From Echria macrotheca (taxonomy: Eukaryota > Ascomycota > Sordariomycetes > Sordariales > Schizotheciaceae): a stretch of DNA of 64,000 nucleotides. Numbering within the stretch: the stretch's first letter is position 1; each line of letters begins with the position of its first letter. A program made the translations under genes and the position numbers. The notes beneath the pieces were generated by a model. That model was not told the DNA's origin. It did no database searches and was given only the letters and a program-made list of their open reading frames with translations. Positions 10,734-20,822 of the stretch are shown piece by piece. The stretch is from NCBI GenBank assembly GCA_030411725.1, contig MU839840.1, positions 248,001 through 312,000 on the forward strand, in the 5' to 3' direction.

Positions 10734-11741
10734 CTATTCCCTAGCAGTCCTCACGCCAAACCTCCTCCCATCAAGCGCCTCCTCAAAAACAGGCAAATTT
10801 CCATCCCCCTTCCGATCATAAACCGCAAACCAAACCTCCCTAAACCACCCCCCACTAAACTCTTCCTCCCCCAGAACCTCCCCCCAGCAAGCAGCCACCT
10901 CCCCAGCCGGATTCCGAAAAGCACCACACCCCAACGCACCCAACACCACCATCGCATGTCCCCCCATCCCCGCCATCCTCAGACACAACCTCATCTTATC
11001 CTTGGTCAACTCCCTATCCCCATCCCTCGCAAAAACCGCCCTCCTCACCCCGCCCGCCTCAACCAAACTCCTCACAGGAGGCCGCCGAATCCCCGCGACA
11101 CTCAGCACACTCACAACCGGCAATCTCGTCTCCTCCACACCAGCAGCCGTCATCAACCCATGCCCATCCGCCATAGCCGTCCGAAAAACCACCACGTCGC
11201 GCGTATACACCCCGCTCCGATCGGGGATCGGATAAAACCCGCGGTCAAGCGAAGACGCCAAGCTGCTCCGGAAACAGAGCGCCTCCTCCTGCGCGGCCGC
11301 GCCGCCGAGCCAGCCGCCGCCGGGGGTCTTGTCGGAGGCCATGTTGAGGACTGCGACCCTTGCACTTTCATCGTCACGTACGTTCTCGGGCCGGAGCGAG
11401 AGGGATTTGAGCTGGGCGAGGCGGTGGGATTCGATTTCGGCGGTGGAATGAAGTGTGGCGGGGGCGGGACCGAGGATGGTCGAGGGCATGGCGATGGCTG
11501 CGTCGAAGGAGTCGGAGGGGAGGACGCGGATCGTGGTTCCGACGAGGGATGGGTCGGAGGGGAGGGTGTAGCGGGGGCATTTTGTGGGATCTAGGGGAGG
11601 GAGGGTGGATAGATCGAGGCGGACGGCTGTGGAGAGGGCGAGATGGGGGAGGGAGGCGGCGATGGTGGGTGTGAGGGCTATGGTTTCTTTGGCGATGTCG
11701 GCGAGGGCGCGGCGGCGGGCTTGGTAGGATTGATTTTGCAT
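10734..11741 (-). CDS. Microbial-type poly(ADP-ribose) glycohydrolase (PARG) macrodomain protein
   Basis: Intronless gene of 335 residues. The centre (about residues 125-300) matches the microbial-type PARG domain: VAVLNMASDKTPGGGW, then GGG at 141-143 followed seven residues later by QEE at 151-153, the GGG-X(6-8)-QEE signature that binds ADP-ribose and supplies the catalytic Glu. GALGCGAFRNP is the conserved C-terminal macrodomain loop, and AGIRRPPVRS and YTRDVVVFR are typical of the family. The expected role is hydrolysis of ADP-ribose polymers or related ADP-ribosyl marks in nucleus or cytosol. The first 60 residues are helical and variable. The absence of introns contrasts with most neighbours but is not by itself proof of transfer. 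Confidence 0.88.
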   Translation of the reverse strand: MQNQSYQARRRALADIAKETIALTPTIAASLPHLALSTAVRLDLSTLPPLDPTKCPRYTLPSDPSLVGTTIRVLPSDSFDAAIAMPSTILGPAPATLHSTAEIESHRLAQLKSLSLRPENVRDDESARVAVLNMASDKTPGGGWLGGAAAQEEALCFRSSLASSLDRGFYPIPDRSGVYTRDVVVFRTAMADGHGLMTAAGVEETRLPVVSVLSVAGIRRPPVRSLVEAGGVRRAVFARDGDRELTKDKMRLCLRMAGMGGHAMVVLGALGCGAFRNPAGEVAACWGEVLGEEEFSGGWFREVWFAVYDRKGDGNLPVFEEALDGRRFGVRTARE

Positions 11742-12513
11742 TTTTGTTTGGTGGTCTTTGGTGTCGAAACTGGAGATTGGATGTTGGATGGAAAGGGAAA
11801 AGATGAGTTGTTGACGTTGTCAGGTTTGGAGATGCGGGGTGTATCTCCTTTTCAGCTCCGAAGCTTCACAGCCCGATTCGGCATGACTCACGCCAGCTAG
11901 CCTCAGCATTTGGCAACGAATGAATGGTATCGATTGAAGACCCAAAGTAACTTGCTTTCGTTGTAAATGTCAAGACTGCTCTTGGAAAAAACTTGTTGTT
12001 TTGTTTAGTAGGAGGCTGATTAGTGTATCTGTATGTCGATGCTAACGCGGGAAATCAAGAGATGTGGACGACTTGTGCAAGGCTCACCCATTCCCAGGGT
12101 TATTTCAGAGGGAAGTCTTGGGGGACCCCTGGCAGTGTGTATTGTAAAACCCTCCTGTGAAAATGCGTCTCGACAAAACAGTGTTTCAAGAGGCTAGACT
12201 GGAGTGGCTGTGTCTAATAAGCCCTCAATCTCATTGGAGCCCGCGAGGCTTGCAGCCTGCGTCCACACTTGCATTAGCTCGGCTTCGACGTGGCATGGTG
12301 TCGCCCTGTGGGATGGGCGCACAGCATGAGACGGGATGCCCAACCGCCGAGCTGAATGCCACATAATAACCCCGCCGGAGCCTGACCGAACCTCCATGTG
12401 CTCTCTTCCTTCCTTCTTGCTCTTTTTCTTTCAGCATCCGTTCGGCGGTGACGCAATTTGGTTACCTTGGTCTTCGTCAGTCGTCGCTGCTTCCTGACCA
12501 AACAATTTCGGAT
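11742..12513. promoter_or_regulatory. Divergent spacer, PARG-like (-) / membrane protein (+)
   Basis: This 770-bp spacer presumably holds both promoters. The part nearest the membrane-protein ATG is CT-rich (12405-12435). I could not find a TATA box at a convincing distance, and short frames here have no recognisable content. Confidence 0.4.
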
Positions 12514-13950
12514 ATGTCGACGAACACTACCTCCTCTGGCGGCTCGGGCGGGATGATCGGCTGGGTTCCGCCCGATGCGCGACGCAACACCTGGGACATT
12601 ATCTTGAGCTGTCTGTCCATCTTCTTGGTCTGCTCGTGGAAATGCGTCCATCTCAACCCGCCAACTGGCGAAGAGGCTCGCGGCGAGTGGCATAAGGTGT
12701 CTATAGGTCTTGCCAAAGGGGGGAGATGGAGGTGGGAAGTGCCCATATTCCCCAAACTCCCCTTGCTCCGGAAATGGTGCCGCAGACTGATGTGGATGGG
12801 CATCATATCCGTTGCCCCTGAGCTGGGCGTCGCCGTGTCGGTCAAAGAATGGAAGGAAGCACGTAGTGACTTAAAATGGATGAGTAGGAGCGGTGTCCAT
12901 TGCACAATGCCACACGCCTTCCTGTTTAATATGGGAGGCGTCATAATACGGGAAGTCACCAAGCGGAACGGAGTAGCAGAACTTGAGCCCAAGCGATCGG
13001 CAGTCGAAGATGGAGATTACGCCGAGAGGACGGCCCGGGCAGCGGTGACAGGAGTGGATCAACAGGTCGACTATCTCGCGGAAATCGGTAAGACCCGAGT
13101 TTCCAAGCTCTCATCACCAAGAACGGACAGCTGATGGATATGGCACTTTCAACCAGGCCATTTAGAGCTCCCGGGCCTGATGGGGATCCCCACCACCGAT
13201 GAGATCACGGACCGCAGCAAATCGGATGGCTTTACAAAACTGTTTTCCCTCATGCAAGCGGGCTGGCTCATCGTGTCCAGCATCGCGCGAGTCTGCCACG
13301 GCTATGCCATCACCGAACTCGAGCTGGCCACCATGGCGTTTATCATCTGCGCCTTCGTCATGTACTCTTTCTGGTGGAATAAACCTTTTGGCATCGAGCA
13401 AAGATGGGTCCTAATCCGGGTCGTAGAGCCTGGAGACCCATCTAGCCTGAGTAGACGAATTTGGGAGGCTCATTCTGGCGATCAACGTATCCCCGAGTTG
13501 CACTGGAGGGACTTTTTCGAAATCACGATCGTCAATAGCTTCGTGATGTTTTCAGACGAGGTAGACATCAAGACTAGCGACGTTTACCCAACACTGGCGT
13601 TGTATCTTACCGGGATGGTCTTTTCGGCTATTCACGTTGCTGCGTGGAACTGGGAATTTCCGTCTCGTCTGATACAGATCCTGTGGAGAACCTCGACCAT
13701 GGCGGCATTTGGCGCGTCGTTCTTGCCGTTCATATGCATGCCTATCGTGTACATTGGCAATAGGGTTGATTACGGACTGCTCGACGACACCCTAAATTTT
13801 TCCTTTGTGGTACTCGGATCCGGGTTGGCCGGTATTTATGTCATAGCTCGGCTCCTTATCCTCTTCCTCACTTTCTATTGCTTCACCGCCATGCCATCGA
13901 GTGTTTATGAGAAGGTTGGATGGACGGGATACCTCCCTCACTTTTCTTGA
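12514..13950 (+). CDS. Fungal multi-spanning integral membrane protein, function unknown
   Basis: Exons 12514-13087 and 13166-13950 (intron 78 nt, GTAAGA..TTTAG) give 452 residues. An early hydrophobic segment (IILSCLSIFLVCSW) is followed by WKCVHLNPP. The second exon has paired helices near LMQAGWLIVSSIARV and LATMAFIICAFVMYSFWWNKPFGI, a motif set I associate with a large family of uncharacterised filamentous-fungal membrane proteins. Three further hydrophobic segments lie in the last third. Expected location is plasma or internal membrane. The chosen ATG is the first in frame after upstream stops. It converges on the C2H2-like gene with a 514-bp spacer. No function is proposed. Confidence 0.8.
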
Positions 13951-14464
13951 GTCACTAGGGGGTCTGTTGGGCGAGTAGGCCCACTCCAGGTCCCGAAGAC
14001 GAGGAAAGCAGGAACACACCAGCACAACAGCCTGTATTCCAGCCAGTTCTCAGGGCTCCTGGGCTAAGTAGATTTAGAAGTAGCCCTGGAAGAGCTTCTA
14101 GACGAGGTGCTCCGGTTGAGGAGAGTGGCGGGGATTTCGTCGTGGCCGTCCTCTTATCCCTGCGATATGGGGTTGCGTAAGAGAGCAATAAAGAAGTGGA
14201 GAACCCGGTATGTATTGGTTCTACCTCAGAGGGCTGGAATAGCGTGCTTATAACTTTTCAGCTAAGGCTACCGCCGGTTCCGGTGCGTAAGAATGCATCT
14301 ATACATCGTAGCCGGTAGCTGCAGGACTAAACTGCAAGTCTGGCGCTGCAAATCCTGCTATTTCCGACAGTGTACCTAGGTAGCTTAGCTTTGCTCGCTG
14401 TCTGCCCCCACCGTTGCAGCTACTAAAACCCGAACCAAAACCAAAACTCCAAAGGCATTCAGGA
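13951..14464. other. Intergenic spacer between convergent genes
   Basis: This 514-bp tract lies between two stop codons. It contains the palindrome TACCTAGGTA at 14373-14382. I see no gene. Confidence 0.45.
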
Positions 14465-17421
14465 TCAAGTATGAGAGTACTGATACCACCCAGCACCATC
14501 CCTCGGCACTACCTGCGATGGCACCTCCGCACCACTCGAAGCCACCCCATACGCCCCAGGGTTCCTCATCTCTCCAATCTGAGGAACAAACAGCCCAGGA
14601 TTAATCAACTTATCCAGCTCTGCATCCCAACTGAAGTCCCCCGTCGACCCGCCCGAAGTACTATACTCGGGTTCCTCTTCGGGCTGTTGTCCCCCGACGA
14701 AATCCCACGTCCCCAGCGGCAAAGCACTCGGGTCAAAGTCGAACGTGAGGGGCATCGACGAGCCATGAAATTGGAACGGATCCTGCCCAGTCCCAGCCGC
14801 GATGGGAGGAATAACAGTTCCATCCATAACGGGCGTCGAGTCTGCATTCCCAGTGCCTGAAGAAGTCCGGTGCGAAAGCGCGGGTGTCAGGCTTGAGTCA
14901 CTACTGCTTCCACCTATTCCGCCCGAAGAAGGCCCGTACTCGCTCAACGGCATCTGAGACTGCCGGTATAGCTCCAGCAGGCGGGTCTGCGCGCGGACGA
15001 CGACGTCTGCGACGCGTGGGCGGACGCGCTCGTCGATGTCGGCGAACTCGTGCTCAAACATGATTTCGAGCTCCCGCCGCACGAGGGTCGGCATCTCGCG
15101 CTTGACGAACGACGCGTAATCCTCGAAGTCACCGGCGCGTGGGGGCGAGGTGGTGGTCTCGTCGGCTTCATAGTATGTCGTGTCGTAATCTGACAGAAAT
15201 TAGCAAGCATGAATCGAGGGGAGAGAAGGATACGCACATGGAGAGGGAAAGCTGGCCGGATCGTCATCGGGAAACAAAATCGTGTATATCTCGCGCCACT
15301 TATCCTCGTCCGTGGTGTCGGCCTGCGCCTTCTTCCTGCTACGCAGCTTCTTTTCTTGGTCTTTGGTGAAGCCCTCGAAGGGGGTCGAGTTCTCTCGCGT
15401 GACACACGGCGGATTCTGCTGCAGATGCGCACTCAACGAGTCTTCCACCTTGAAGAGTTGCCAGCAGCGCGGGCACTGGGTCGGTAGAGCGTGTCGGCGG
15501 TACAGATGTGTCCTGCGCACCGTTAGATGAATATTCAGGGGGAAATGAAAAGGGGTGGTACGCACTTGACGCGATGAACTTCATCCCACCCAGGCCCTGG
15601 GCAAGATGTCCACTTGCTATACTTTTTCGGATTGCGCTTGAAATACGGACAGGCAAATTTCTTCGATGACCCGCCGGCGACGGTCTTGTCCGCCGTTGCA
15701 CGTTTCTGTTTCTTTCGTCTACCATCATGATCGCTAGCGGCTGCCTCATCCCATGCTTGCTCGTGTTTCGCGCGAATGAACGCCTGGCCCTCGGGCGTTC
15801 CGCCGTAGCTGTCGGACCGAGCTTCCCGTGTCGTACTCGGACTAGAACCTTGAGTGAACTGGTCACTGCCAGGTGCTGGCAACTGTACGTCCTCCTGCAT
15901 GAACATGTGGCCGAAAGGCATGGCCGCACCCCCCTGCAGGCTCGCCTGGCCGGTCGGCGGACCCATGGCCAGCATAAAGGGATCAGGGGGCTCGTTCGCC
16001 ATTTGCCGCAGTAGTTCGGCGGTCTGAGATGGATCTAGAGAGTTAAGTCTCGCTTGAAAGTCATCGTCGATTCCAGGGGCGGCCATGGTTGCTGCGCCGA
16101 AACCTCCAACTCCCGGGATCGTCGGTAGATGCGGGAAACCGCCCAGCGGTGGTGGCGCTGTGGGAGGTGCGCCATAGCTGTTTGGAGGCTGGAACGATGG
16201 TGATTGGCCGGGGAATGCAGAGAAGGCGAGGCTCCGGCTCGCGGCGCTGACGGGCTCCTGAGGGATGGTCGGGGGTCGCGGCGCAAGTGGACGTGCTGTA
16301 GGTGGTGGAGGTGGTGATACAGTAGTTGGACGGGCTTCCTCGGTGGTGTGTATCTCCCGTTTGCGTAAAACTGGTTTCGCCACCTTTATTGACGTCGACC
16401 GTTTTGAGAGCCGGGGTGGAGGTGCTGGCGGTGCGGATCTGGGAGCTTGGCCGGAAGGTTGGGCTGGCGATGGAGCGGCGGCCGACGGCGGGCGTGCGGG
16501 TGGGACATGTGAGGAAGTTGATGACCAAGCCAAAACAGCGGATCCTGCACCAGGTTGACTTGGCTTCTGCTTCTTTTCATCTCCTTGCGCTTGATCTCGA
16601 ATTTTCAATGCGGAAGCAAGCCTCATAAACGTCGACTTCTTGGCTTTCTCGGCGCGACTGGCCGGAGTGCTCACAGATGCTGGCCCTTCAGGGGTCAAAC
16701 GGCCCTCGAAGGCTTGGTCATCATCGCTAGATTCAGAATCGCTGCTTGTCAAACGGCCCTGGAAGGCTTCTTCTTCGGCTTCTTCTTCGGCGTCATCTTC
16801 TTCGGCGTCATCTTCTTCGCCAGATTCAGAATCGCTGCTTGTCAAACGGCCCTGGAAGGCTAGGTTTTCTCTGCTAGATTCAGAATCGCTGCTTGCCTCG
16901 AAGGCAAAACGGTGTCTTGGTTTTTCAAAGTCGACCGGGGAATCGTTATCTAAGTCTCCGGACAGATTCTCTCTATCCCTGTCCCTGGCCAAAGAGATGC
17001 GTTCGAGGGTGACAACGTGCTTGGACTCATCCTTGCTGGCTTGGACGGCTTCCACCAGACGATCGACCTTCAAGTTGAGCTTCTCCTTGAGCGAGCGGAT
17101 GATAGCGTCTATGGTTTCCTGGCGGGCGACATCTTTCTCTTCGATCTTGATGTCAACCTCTGGTGTCGTTTCTGTCTCCGTCTCGGATCCCGCGTCCTCG
17201 TCGGAAGACTGCCCGATGCCGTGTGATGCGGTTGGCTGTTCCTCTTGGGTGTGTAGATGAACTGCGTCGAGCCTGGTGGCCAGCGACTCGGTTACGGTAT
17301 CCGGAGTGGTCTCCGCCGCCATTGCCGTGGTGGCCCCAGATTCCGGGCGGGGGTCAGCGTCAGCCATGGGAGGATCGCGAGAGCGGCTTGCGCTATGGTC
17401 CGCCTGGTCGGGCTGTCCCAT
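14465..17421 (-). CDS. C2H2-like zinc-binding nuclear-type protein with acidic repeats
   Basis: Exons 17421-15566, 15512-15238 and 15189-14465 give 951 residues. The first 550 residues are disordered: acidic N-terminus, a repeated AFQGRLTSSDSES module (about residues 173-243) and a long Pro/Ser-rich tract. The first intron interrupts a Cys/His block: FACPYFKRNPKKYSKW, GWDEVHRVK joined to THLYRRH, then CPRCWQLF and a His and Cys further on. This is the fungal C2H2-like block often found in uncharacterised filamentous-fungal proteins. A basic KRATADK stretch before it may be a nuclear signal. The C-terminus holds a charged helical segment (about 730-800) and an acidic tail. Role in transcription or RNA binding is only inferred. 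It shares a 557-bp divergent spacer with the PNPOx-like gene. Confidence 0.85.
16694..16905 (-). repeat. Degenerate in-frame tandem repeat in the C2H2-like gene
   Basis: Three to four copies of a unit whose plus-strand form contains GTCAAACGGCCCT.GAAGGC and AGATTCAGAATCGCTGC, separated by GAA-coding acidic tracts of different length. Translated, it yields repeats of QGRLTSSDSES. Nearly identical nucleotides between copies argue for recent expansion rather than convergent protein selection. Confidence 0.8.
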
Positions 17422-17978
17422 AATCGTGGTAGTTATGCCTCGGGAGAAATGGCCAGGTCCAAATGTGTAGTTTTTGATGAGTGTGGTGGGGAAAAGTAGA
17501 AGTTGTTGGATTAAAGTTGTGGAAGGAAGGTTTCAGCAGTCAAGGCATCAGCGGTCCACCCATCAGGCAGCCCAGGCAGAAACACCCGCTGTCTAGCCCA
17601 ATCGGGAAGCTGTGTTATGCTGTTGTGCAACCACTGCCAGATCAAAAAGAAAACTTAAGCTTCTGTCGGACGTCAAAACGCCGGAGGATCCGCCTGCACC
17701 TGCACATATCATCGGCATGCCGGCAACATTGAAAGGAGTCATCGCGGAATGCCCACGAGTCTGCCACGCAAGCCGTCACGTGATTCCTCCGCGACCGCTG
17801 CGGCACCTGCCGACGCCCTGCCAATGACGTGCGACTTCGGCATTTTGTGCTGCAACCGTTGGGATTTTAAAGCCCAAGAGCAATCAAGAGCAACCCCAGA
17901 ACAATCTCTAAAGGCGATGTTCCCCGCCCCGACTCGGTGACAGCAACTCCCTGAACTGGACCGCAACCACCGACCAGG
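17422..17978. promoter_or_regulatory. Divergent promoter, C2H2-like (-) / PNPOx-like (+)
   Basis: 557-bp spacer. A perfect palindromic E-box TCACGTGA lies at 17776-17783, about 195 bp before the PNPOx-like ATG, the type bound by Cbf1/CPF1-like bHLH proteins. No TATA box is evident. Confidence 0.5.
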
Positions 17979-18798
17979 ATGGGCAAATTCTTCGAGACGA
18001 TCCCCGACTCGCTGATCGAATGGATCCGAGAGCAAAAGGTCTTTTGGGTGGCCACGGCACCGCTCTCGGCTTCTGGTCATGTCAATGTGTCGCCCAAGGG
18101 CGGGCGCTACTTTGGCGTGCTGGACTCGGCGACCTTCTGGTACATGGACCTGACGGGCAGCGGCAATGAGACCATCTCGCACTTGTACGAGCCCGGCAAC
18201 GGCCGCATTACTGTCATGTTCAACGCCTTTGACGGCCCGCCCCGCATCGCCCGTCTCTTCGGCCACGGTCGCGTGCTCGAGAACGGCACGCCGGCCTTTG
18301 AGGATTTCGTCAAGAAGCACGACGTCCAGACCATCCCCGGGTCGCGCGCTATTGTCATTGTGGATGTGCACCAGGTTGGGACTTCATGCGGCTACTCGGT
18401 GCCGTTTTTCGACTTTAAGGACTTTCGCACCACGCTCAACGAGGTCTTTGCGAATCGTGTCGAAAAGGCGAAGCAGGGAAAGTCTAACGAGACGATGGAG
18501 AGGTAAGCTACTGGAAATACCTGGGTGCGGCGCTAATTGGAACAGGTACTGGGCATACAAGAATGCATGGAGCCTGGACGGCCTCCCTGGACTTGAAGTT
18601 GGCCGCAGGACGGGCCAAGCTGAGCATATTGCGCCAATGGAAAAAATGGTTGGCCCGCTGGCACAGAAGCGTTACCGGAATAATCGGCGGTTCAGTGTAG
18701 AGCATCTCGTCCTCGTGGCGATCGTGACTGCATTGTTTACTGTCTATGCTAGCGCGATGTTTGGCCTGCCTACGCGTGTAAAGGGGCTGATGGCTTGA
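17979..18798 (+). CDS. Pyridoxamine 5'-phosphate oxidase-like (FMN split-barrel) protein with C-terminal membrane anchor
   Basis: Exons 17979-18502 and 18546-18798 (intron of 43 nt, GTAAGC..ACAG) give 258 residues. The start MGKFFETIPDSLIEWIREQKVFWVATAP and HVNVSPKGG are typical of the fungal PNPOx-like family, a flavin-binding split barrel, followed by GPPRIARLFGHGRV. The last 40 residues contain a hydrophobic segment, LVLVAIVTALFTVYASAMFG, suggesting a tail anchor that places the barrel on the cytosolic face of a membrane. True pyridoxine biosynthesis is unlikely because the canonical PNPOx C-terminal domain is absent. The cofactor and substrate are not known. The intron is at the short end for this window but all signals are present. 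Confidence 0.87.
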
Positions 18799-19348
18799 TC
18801 AAGTTCATCCACGCGCCTAATGATACTCCACTCTATGCCACTAGAGTCTATGGCAAATATGTAATTTTGAAGCACTTTGAGACCGGCTGCAGGAGTCGGC
18901 AGGACAGTCCAATTATGGCAAGATGTCAACTATTAGTGCTGCAGGCTCGTCGCATCAGCCGAACTCCAGCATACAGACAAGGGAACGCTGCCGGACGCTT
19001 TCCTACTTCCAGATCTGGACTTCGTCTGCCTGTATCGCAATACGGACACCCGTATATCAGAAGAACGCCACCTCAGTCACGGAGACTTTCCCGCGCCCAA
19101 TTCTCGGCCCCGGGGCTTGAGTCCGTCCTAGACTCGGCCTTCGGGCCGGGCCCTTTGCCGAGATCCATTTCTACACCACTCCCTTCCCCCTTTCTCCCGC
19201 GGTCTAGGGATGTTCAGCACCGCCAGACTCCAGGGACTTCAAGATATAAATTTGGTCGCTAGACCAAAATTCCAGACCATCTGTCGGCATCCCTCAACAG
19301 AATACAACCCCCTCGGACAGCAAGGCCCCTTGAGCCGCCCGGTCCAAA
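18799..19348. promoter_or_regulatory. Spacer upstream of second SDR gene, with TATA box
   Basis: 550-bp spacer. A TATAAAT box lies at 19245-19251, about 98 bp before the ATG at 19349, a plausible core-promoter distance. A GC-rich imperfect hairpin (GGCCTTCGGGCC area, 19137-19152) is present but unsupported as a regulator. Confidence 0.5.
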
Positions 19349-20080
19349 ATGCCAGTCTACTGCATAACAGGCACAAACCGCGGCATAGGCCTCGAACTAG
19401 TCCGCCAACTCTCCCGCTCCCCGTCCAACACCATCCTCGCCACCACAAGACCCTCCGCCGACCTAACAGACCTCCACGCCGCCGCCTCCCCGACAACACA
19501 CATCCTCCCTTGCGACACAGCCGATCTATCCTCCGTCCGCCAGTTCGCCGAGTCCGCCGCCAAACTTCTGCGGGACCCCAACCTGCGCATTGACTACCTC
19601 ATCAACAACGCCGGGCTGAGCTTGTCCGCGTTCGGCGCGGTGGGCGAGAGTCTCCATTTGGAGCCGGATGATGTTCTGAAGCAAATCTCTGTGAATGTCC
19701 TCGGCCCGGCGAAGATGGTGGAGTATCTCATGGAAAAGGATGTGCTGGCGGATAGTGTGAGGGTTGTGAATGTTTCGTCGGTGATGGGTAGTCTGAGCAA
19801 GATGGGGGAGATGCAGCCCCGTCGGGTGGCAGGGTATAGTATTTCCAAGGCGGCGTTGAATATGTTGAGTGTGCATCAGGCTGGGGATATAAGAAGTCGT
19901 CTGTCCAGGGCTGTGGTGGTGGTGCTGGATCCGGGATGGGTGCGCACGCGGATGGGCGGGGAGTGGGCCACCTTGAGCGTGGAGGAATGCGTGGCAAGGT
20001 CGCTGCAGCTGGTGCATGGGCTGGGGGGCGGGGATAACGGGAGGTTTTTGGAGTATACGGGGATGGAGACACCTTGGTGA
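19349..20080 (+). CDS. Short-chain dehydrogenase/reductase (sniffer/carbonyl-reductase-like SDR)
   Basis: Intronless gene of 243 residues. TGTNRGIG (7-14) is the cofactor loop, NNAG (86-89) the structural motif, NVSSVMG (141-147) carries the catalytic Ser, and YSISK (163-167) the Tyr/Lys pair. LDPGWVRTRMGG is the usual post-catalytic motif. The closest type is the single-domain NAD(P)-dependent carbonyl reductase group (sniffer/Csg-like). Cytosolic, substrate unknown. It has a TATA box about 100 bp upstream. It is unlike the SDR at 3010-4137, which has introns and a different cofactor loop. Confidence 0.9.
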   Translation: MPVYCITGTNRGIGLELVRQLSRSPSNTILATTRPSADLTDLHAAASPTTHILPCDTADLSSVRQFAESAAKLLRDPNLRIDYLINNAGLSLSAFGAVGESLHLEPDDVLKQISVNVLGPAKMVEYLMEKDVLADSVRVVNVSSVMGSLSKMGEMQPRRVAGYSISKAALNMLSVHQAGDIRSRLSRAVVVVLDPGWVRTRMGGEWATLSVEECVARSLQLVHGLGGGDNGRFLEYTGMETPW

Positions 20081-20822
20081 CGGCTGCTTTTGATGTTATG
20101 AAGATATCGATAGAAAGGGGACCTAGCCTTTCCTTTCTGTCAGAAATTTGTTCGAGGTTGTATCCCCTTGATGTGGACTTGATGTTGTCAAGAGTGTTGG
20201 AAGGAGCACCCAGGCAGGATAGCGACGCGCGAGGACCAAACGGCCTGATCTACCTAGCCAGGGCCGTCCTACTCCTTCCACAAAACACGCATCCATACCA
20301 CACTTCTTCAGGACGCTTGAACTACAAGTTGTTGGGGACCCGATTAACCATGTCGAACCCCGTACTCTCTAATTACGCGTATCTCGCCCTGCCGTAGTTT
20401 TGCGCAAAGACCTGTTTTCTCGACAATTCTCAAGTCGTACAAACACCCTCCTCTCCAACCCGGAGCTCTGGATAAGGTACCTTATGGACGCGTGGGGTAG
20501 AGTGGTTGGCGGCCAGTCATGTCCTGTCTCTAACAGGACAGATTGGATTGGAGCCAGACCATACTGGGCGCAGCGAGAAAGGATTGATGCCCGAAGGGTG
20601 CCCAGGAATTCTGCATTGTTCAGAACAGATGGTAGAAGTGGCAGGTCTCTCAGGGGAGAACGGAGCGGACACTCTGCCTACCTCGTCGCTCGAAGCCAAG
20701 GCAACCCATCGATTCTTCCCATAACTTCCACAGAAACCCCAGTGCTTTCTGATTACCTACTACTTAGCTCTATCGCACATCCAAGTAAGTTAGCTCACCC
20801 TGATAATATACTTCGATGACAT
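20081..20822. other. Intergenic region upstream of the SNTX-GTPase gene
   Basis: 742 bp with no convincing gene. It contains a perfect 7-bp inverted repeat, TGTCCTG and CAGGACA, separated by 7 nt at 20520-20540. Confidence 0.45.

Noticed and set aside
15535..17260. Large plus-strand frames opposite the C2H2-like gene
   Set aside because: They mirror the acidic and Pro-rich coding strand and lack motifs; antisense shadows.
19137..19152. GC-rich hairpin upstream of the second SDR
   Set aside because: Short, imperfect and upstream of the TATA box, so neither a terminator nor an attenuator is likely.
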